In this document: in pieces, positions 57,533 to 64,000 of the stretch
Position numbering within the stretch: position 1 is the stretch's first letter
Layout: each line of letters starts with the position of its first letter
Source of the DNA: Hevea brasiliensis
Taxonomy: Eukaryota; Streptophyta; Magnoliopsida; Malpighiales; Euphorbiaceae
Length of the DNA: 64,000 bases
Reading direction: 5' to 3'
Assembly: GCF_030052815.1 (NCBI RefSeq)
Contig: NC_079510.1
Location: 32,875,823 to 32,939,822, forward strand
Made by a program: the position numbers and the translations under genes
Notes under the pieces: model-generated
Told to the model about the DNA's origin: nothing
Seen by the model: only the letters and a program-made list of their open reading frames with translations
Databases searched by the model: none

Positions 57533-60500
57533 ATGGTGAAGAAGAAGAGTAGCCATGTTGGGTCCATAAGATCAATTTTCATGCATGCAGATGGTGTAGA
57601 TTGGTTTTTAATGGTTCTTGGGGTCATTGGATCTGTTGGTGATGGCTTCTCCACCCCGCTTGTGTTGTTTGTTACAAGCAAATTGATGAATAATATTGGC
57701 GGTGCATCTTCTTTCCAGAGTGATTTCTCTCACAACATTAATAAGGTTAATTAATCTATTTTCCCTTTCACTTCGTCTTTCTCTTTCATTTAAAGCTAAC
57801 AAACTACTTTGGATTCCTTTGGCAGAATGCACTGGCGCTCTGTTACTTGGCTTGTGGACAATGGGTTGTTTGTTTCGTAGGTGGGTTCAAATTTGATACT
57901 TTGATAATTACGATTCTTGTTGGCTTGTTTTGATGGATTAATTAAGGAGAGATTAATTATGGGCTTGGATTATTTGTTTGAATATCAGAGGGATATTGTT
58001 GGACAAGGACAGGGGAGAGGCAAGCTACAAGAATGAGAGCAAGGTATTTGAAAGCGGTGCTGAGACAAGAAGTGGGTTATTTTGATTTGCATGTAACAAG
58101 TACGGCAGAGGTCATCACAAGTGTCTCTAATGATAGCTTCGTAATTCAAGACGTTCTAAGTGAGAAGGTTTGTTTATTTCTGGTGTTTGATTGAAAAATT
58201 TTCACCTACCAAGGAAAATTGAGAAATGTCAATATTTTTTACTAATTAATTTTTTATCATTTATGTTAAATCAGGTGCCAAATCTTTTGATGAACGCTTC
58301 AATGTTCTTTGGTTGCTATCTTGTTGGGTTCTTGCTGCTTTGGAGGCTAGCAATTGTGGGGTTTCCTTTTATTGTCATTTTGGTTATTCCTGGTCTGATG
58401 TATGGGAGGACTTTGATGGGTTTGGCAAGAAAGATCAAGGAAGAATACAACAAAGCAGGTACAATTGCAGAGCAGGCGTTATCTTCTATCAGGACTGTCT
58501 ATGCCTTTGTTGGTGAATCCAAAACCGTAACTGCATATTCTGCAGCTCTTGACTTTTCAGTGAAATTGGGGCTCAAGCAGGGCCTGGCAAAGGGATTAGC
58601 CATTGGCAGTAATGGTGTTGTCTTTGCTATTTGGTCTTTTATGTCTTATTATGGTAGCAGATTGGTCATGTATCATAATGCTCGTGGAGGGACTGTTTTT
58701 GCTGTTGGTGCCTCAATTGCTGTGGGTGGACTGTAAGTTTCTTCTCTCTTTTCGTATAATCTTTGAAAGGTTTCTTTCTTGTTTCCCATTATAGTAAAAT
58801 AAAATAATATAAAATAAAAAGATATTACTGTAGGTTGCTTTATTATCATGGTGCTAGTTAATGCGTTGCATAACATACAGACAAATCATTTTTTTTTTTT
58901 TTTTTTTTTTTATCTTTGTCTAATTTCATGTTTCTTAATTTGTTGAACGCTAGGGCCCTTGGTGCTGGTTTATCCAATGTTAAGTACTTGTCAGAAGCAT
59001 GTACAGCGGGAGAACGGATCATGGAGGTGATAAGAAGAATCCCCAGAATAGATCTAGAGAACTTGGAAGGTGAAATTTTGGAAAACGTAGGAGGTGAAGT
59101 AGAATTCAAGCATGTAGAATTTGCATATCCATCAAGGCCAGAAAGCATTATCTTCAAAGATTTTAGCCTAAAAATTCCAGCAGGGAGAACTGTGGCCTTG
59201 GTGGGGGGTAGTGGCTCAGGGAAATCAACAGTAATAGCACTGTTGCAAAGATTTTATGACCCACTTGATGGGGAAATACTTCTTGATGGGGTGGCCATTG
59301 ATAAGTTGCAGCTCAAGTGGCTAAGGTCACAGATGGGTTTGGTTAGCCAAGAGCCAGCATTATTTGCAACAAGCATTAAGGAGAACATACTTTTTGGCAA
59401 AGAAGATGCCACAATGGAAGAGGTTGTTGAAGCTGCCAAAGCTTCTAATGCTCATAATTTCATATGTCAGTTGCCCCAGGGGTATGACACCCAGGTTAGT
59501 TTCTGCTTGTCGTTTAGCTAGCCACGGCCACAACCACTACACTAAAAACATTTGACTTGCAAAATTTTTATGCTTGCTAGGCATATTACAGAATTTGAGA
59601 TCTCACATATTCTTTCAAAAAACGACAACCCTGCTTGTCCTATTTTATTTCTATGTCCTCTGTACCTAGTCATTATTTCTGTTTTATTGTCTGAGAATTG
59701 TAATTTTGTATTTTTTTTAATATTTTACCTGATATATTTTTTTGCCAAATTCAAATCCAAACTGTGTGCTAGCTAGGGACATGGACCCCCACATAATTAA
59801 ATGACCCCATACCTTCCTGCAAGGTGCTATTGCTTTCCCAAGTCCTAAAAATGGGCACCCATAGTGTTTCCATCATTTGGTAGCAGATTGTATGAATCCA
59901 GTGCCTATCAGTGTCACCGCTCTCAATTTTTTTTTTCCTTTAATTAATACACCTTCTGTTGAAAATCTTGCCTAGAAGAAGGAAGGTAAAGCAAGGCAAG
60001 GGATACCTTTCAAAGTGGGAAAGTGCTTCGGGTCCCCTCCACCCAAGATTCCATAAACGTAAATTGGAACAAGATAAGGACACGCTCCATGTTTCCTTGT
60101 TTTCTACCCATTTATAAACAAAGTTTCTTTATTTTTTTTTTATATATCTAATATTTTTAGAATAGGGTGTCAGAATTAGAAATTTTCATCTCTGGCATTA
60201 TCTTTATTAGATATTATTTTCAGGACACTTTCTTAGCAAAGACACGAAAATTTCTATGTTTAACTTTATCAAGTTGAATGATAACTATTTCATAAAATGA
60301 TTGGCAAGTTGATTGGCTCAAATTCTTTTTTTAATCTTTGTCTTGATGAATGAATAAACTACACAACATGCATATCTTAATCATTCATCTTTATTCTAAG
60401 ATTTAGTTAGCAACCAATGAAAAATACTAATACATGATTCACAGGTTGGCGAGCGAGGAGTTCAAATGTCTGGAGGACAAAAACAAAGAATTGCTATTGC

Positions 60501-63388
60501 AAGAGCAATAATCAAAGCACCAAGAATCCTCCTTCTTGACGAGGCAACAAGTGCATTAGACTCAGAATCTGAACGCATTGTCCAACAGGCACTGGACAAA
60601 GCTGCCATTGGCCGCACCACAATCATCATAGCTCACCGTCTCTCGACCATCCGAAATGTGGATGTAATTACCGTGGTCCAAAATGGCCAGGTGATGGAAA
60701 CAGGTTCTCACGATGAATTAATGGAAATTGAAGATGGACTTTACACAACCTTAATACGTCTTCAACAAACAGAAAAAGAAAAAACTAATGAGGATGATCA
60801 GTACCATATACCCTCTTCATCTTTGATCTCAAAAATGGACATGAATAATACTAGCAGTCGCAGGTTATCAATGGTGAGTAGGACAAGCTCTGCCAATTCA
60901 ATTGCTCCAAGTCGAGCTTCAGTGAATGCAGAAAATATACAATTGGAGGAGCAAAAATTTCCTGTACCTTCATTTCGTAGACTGCTAGCTTTGAACTTGC
61001 CAGAATGGAAACAAGCAAGCTTCGGGTGTTTAGGTGCAATTTTATTTGGCGGTGTTCAACCCTTATATGCATTTGCAATGGGGTCAATGATATCTGTATA
61101 TTTTTACACGGATCATGATGAGATTAAGAAGCGAATAAGGATTTACTCACTATGCTTTCTGGGGCTCTCCATATTTACATTCATCGTCAACATCGTTCAG
61201 CATTACAATTTTGCATATATGGGTGAGTACTTGACCAAGAGGATAAGAGAGAAGATGCTTTCAAAGATGCTCACTTTTGAAGTTGGCTGGTTTGATCAAG
61301 ATGAGAACTCAAGTGGTGCAATTTGCTCTAGACTGGCCAAAGATGCCAATGTGGTGCGTTATTTTTTTAATTTATATTTGATTAGTTTAAAGTTAAATTT
61401 GATATATTTTAATCTTAAAAATTTTTAGAATAATTAAAGAATTTTTTTCAATGATATTTATATGAAATTTTTTTAAAAAACAATTTTGTTTTTTTGTTTT
61501 TATTTTCCAATTGAACAAAGTCAACTTCTTGAGCTTCGGTTGTTAGGTGTGATTTTGACAAGCCTTTTGACTCTACTAAGAACCTCACAGTACTACTCAT
61601 TGGGACCAAATTTGAATGGTTGAAAGCTACTTTGTACTTCCAATTCACATTAATATTTAGCTCCAAGATTACTCTATCATCATTGTAACAGTAAACCCAG
61701 CTGCCTTTTTTTTAATATTTTAATTTTAAATTGTATATATGGCACCTAACTAATCATTTGATGAGGAGATTCCTTGCCTTAACCTGACCAATCATGACAA
61801 TTTTCTAGTATCAAATTGATATCTCCTTTATATGGCGAAGTCAAAGGCCAACCTATTGTTACTAGTTTTGTTCACCAAATAATGATAATATATTGGCCAA
61901 AATACAATTTTTCTTTTTTGAATTATTCAACCATATTAGATTTTGGACCCTTGTGGCCTGACCTGAGTATGTATTTTTGTTCATGGGCAGGTGAGATCTC
62001 TAGTGGGTGACCGAATGGCTCTTGTAGTACAAACGGTCTCAGCAGTAGTCATAGCCTGCACAATGGGCCTTTTCATTGCTTGGAGGCTTGCAATTGTGAT
62101 GATTGCAGTCCAACCTCTCATTATTGTCTGTTTTTATACCAGGCGTGTACTACTCAAAAGCATGTCCCATAAGGCCATCAAAGCCCAAGATGAAAGCAGC
62201 AAGCTCGCAGCAGAGGCCGTGTCCAACCTCCGAACCATCACTGCCTTCTCTTCCCAAGATCGAATCCTTAGAATGCTTGAAAAAGCCCAAGAAGGCCCAC
62301 TGAGAGAAAGCATTAGACAATCATTGTTCGCCGGTATTGGGCTTGGCACCTCTCAAAGCCTAATGTCATGCACATGGGCCCTTGATTTTTGGTATGGTGG
62401 TAAGCTCATTTCCAAGGGGTACATCACAGCAAAAGACCTATTTGAGACGTTCATGATCTTGGTAAGCACAGGCCGTGTCATTGCTGATGCGGGAAGCATG
62501 ACCACTGACCTAGCCAAGGGCTCAGATGCTGTTGGGTCTGTCTTTACTGTATTAGACCGGTACACAAAGATTGAGCCCGAAGACGCTGATGGGTTGAAGC
62601 CTGAAATGATAATGGGCCACGTAGAACTACGAGATGTAAACTTCGCATACCCAGCTAGGCCTGATGTGATTATCTTCGAAGGTTTCTCAATCAAAATTGA
62701 AGCGGGAAAGTCAACGGCATTGGTGGGACAAAGTGGGTCCGGTAAGTCAACCATCATTGGGTTAATTGAGAGATTTTATGATCCCATCAGGGGCATAGTG
62801 AAGATAGACGGTCGAGATATCAAGTCATATCACTTGAGATCATTGAGGAAGCATATTGCTTTAGTAAGCCAAGAACCCACATTATTTGCTGGGACTATAA
62901 GGGAAAACATTGTGTACGGTACATCTAAAAATGATGAATCAGAGATCATCGAGGCCGCTAAGGCAGCCAACGCCCATGATTTCATCGCAGGATTGAAAGA
63001 TGGATATGACACGTGGTGTGGGGACAGGGGAGTGCAGCTCTCAGGTGGGCAGAAGCAACGTATTGCAATAGCCCGCGCAATACTGAAAAATCCTACAGTA
63101 TTGCTATTGGATGAGGCGACCAGCGCGCTTGATAGTCAGTCAGAGAAGGTGGTGCAAGACGCGTTGGAGCGCGTGATGGTTGGGAGGACAAGTGTGGTTG
63201 TGGCTCATAGGCTAAGTACTATACAGAACTGTGATCTTATTGCCGTTTTGGATAAAGGACAGGTGGTGGAGCAAGGGACCCACTCGTCCTTGTTGGCAAA
63301 GGGACCCACAGGAGCTTACTTCTCATTGGTAAGCCTCCAAAGGACGCCGCACAACAGCACCACTACTACTAGCCATACATTCAATTGA
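57533..63388 (+). CDS. ABCB15-like ABC transporter (MDR/P-glycoprotein family), seven exons
   Basis: Full-size ABC transporter for the plasma membrane (family knowledge), 1250 residues, close to the roughly 1240 of Arabidopsis ABCB15. Exons: 57533-57745, 57826-57880, 57989-58167, 58275-58732, 58954-59494, 60445-61353, 61991-63388; every intron is GT-AG and phases fit. Order: TMD1 from residue 24, NBD1 (Walker [10 protein letters not shown] 386-394, Q-loop Gln434, signature MSGGQ 490-494, Walker B ILLLD 510-514, Glu515, His546), Ser-rich linker about 575-660, TMD2 from about 674, NBD2 (Walker [10 protein letters not shown] 1031-1039, LSGGQ 1135-1139, Walker B with Asp1159 and Glu1160, His1191). 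All ATPase residues are present, so both sites should be active. The start is the ATG in MVKKKSSH, followed by the conserved [15 protein letters not shown]15-group proteins are reported as auxin or metabolite exporters; the substrate here is unknown. Confidence 0.96.
59495..60444 (+). other. ABCB intron 5 (950 bp)
   Basis: Starts GTTAGT and ends ACAG, between the codon for Gln482 (in the Walker A to signature segment) and Val483. A less AT-rich stretch, 59770-60110, contains no frame or repeat I recognise. Introns 1-4 are 80, 108, 107 and 221 bp. Confidence 0.85.
61354..61990 (+). other. ABCB intron 6 (637 bp)
   Basis: Starts GTGCGT and ends GGCAG, splitting DANV and VRSLVGDRM in TMD2. AT-rich, with a stretch of mixed composition at 61500-61640; no gene seen. 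Confidence 0.85.
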
Positions 63389-63560
63389 GTGGAAGCCTAA
63401 TAGAGTTGGTTTTTCTTGCCATCAAAATGGTGTAAAATGAGAACCATCTTATTTTAAGGCATTTTTCTTGTTTTGTAATAATAATGATAAGTTTATATGT
63501 AAGTTGTGTATATAGAAGAAAGAGATAATGCTAATAAAGCCGATCTTTCTAATTTAATTA
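63389..63560 (+). terminator. 3' UTR and poly(A) signal of the ABCB gene
   Basis: AATAAA at 63533-63538, about 145 bases after the stop, preceded by TTTTGTAATAATAATG and TG-rich DNA (TATATGTAAGTTGTGTATAT), the usual plant upstream elements. The cleavage site is not visible. Confidence 0.6.
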
Positions 63561-64000
63561 GGAGTTTATTACAACTTTATTTGCATATACATGATGTCTA
63601 TCTAAAATGTTCCCAATTACGAGAACATATTTTCAAAATTGATTCATCTCCATTATTTTTGTAATTTAAATTTTTTTCCTAGGACTATCTTTTGTGAAAG
63701 AAATCTTAAACTTTCGGTTGAAAAATCTTAAACAAATCTTAAATTTTTTTTTAAAGTTTGTAACTTTCTTTAAAAAAATATTAATATCTTATTGAAAATG
63801 TTCTTAATTTTATTTTCGTCTCTTGAATTTTACTAAAAAGTCTTATGACACCCTCAAATTTTTAAAACATCCCATTATACACTTCAACTTAAAAAGTGAA
63901 ATTAAAAGAAAAAAATCATACTAGTAGCTTAATAGAGAACATGTCATACACGTGCAATGATATGTTCAAATAGTGCTGACATTGACCAATCAGAATACAT
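63561..64000. other. AT-rich DNA after the ABCB gene
   Basis: No gene seen. From about 63835 the text (CTTATGACACCCTCAAATTT, CATCCCATTATACACTTCAA) looks like the edge of a dispersed repeat that continues past the window. Confidence 0.4.

Noticed and set aside
61991..63388. A separate half-size ABC transporter starting at GTG 61991
   Set aside because: The reading is exon 7 of the ABCB gene; 61989-61990 is an AG acceptor and the protein continues from exon 6 in phase.

Overview
This window looks like nuclear DNA of a eudicot plant. It has very AT-rich non-coding DNA, nested Copia and Gypsy LTR retrotransposons whose primer sites match plant initiator tRNA-Met, CACTA, Mutator-like and PIF/Harbinger-like DNA elements, and one intron-containing host gene with plant-type splice sites. 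The repeat content and the gene suggest Malpighiales, perhaps Euphorbiaceae (rubber tree or cassava relatives). That placement is an impression and cannot be proved from the window.

Layout. 36-1473: Mutator-like element with long inverted ends. 1482-1856: palindromic MITE-like remnant. 1857-2321: fragment of a Gypsy LTR, interrupted by Copia-1 (2322-9431, minus strand, one LTR kept, the other lost). 9781-13975: truncated CACTA (En/Spm) element, minus strand. 13976-17974: AT-rich DNA with a MITE and the first copy of a 1.3-kb duplicated segment. 17975-31418: old, decayed Copia split inside its integrase region by Copia-2 (18999-28747, plus strand, both LTRs). 31419-39914: non-coding Gypsy-like element with two long LTRs. 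39916-40136: RTE-type LINE fragment. 40150-41467: second copy of the 1.3-kb segment. 42001-52723: PIF/Harbinger-like element split by a 9.9-kb chromodomain Gypsy element (42407-52309, minus strand) with an exact 5-bp target duplication. 52727-57388: AT-rich intergenic DNA and the far promoter of the only host gene. 57533-63388: complete seven-exon ABCB (MDR-type) transporter gene of the ABCB15 group, encoding 1250 residues, followed by its poly(A) region and AT-rich DNA to the end.

The ABC transporter is the only gene here that I consider a functional host gene. The other coding signals are transposon proteins, nearly all broken. Much of the decay in the two Copia copies and the CACTA element consists of C-to-T type changes that create stops, as expected for methylated, silenced DNA. 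The Gypsy element carries so many one- and two-base indels in its GC-richer parts, including between its own LTRs, that sequence or assembly error should be considered there. I found no RNA gene, CRISPR array or new multi-gene system. The most notable unexplained structures are a three-copy 20-nt motif with identical spacing in both Copia leaders, the 1.3-kb direct duplication bracketing the retrotransposon nest, and large perfect palindromes near the CACTA terminus.
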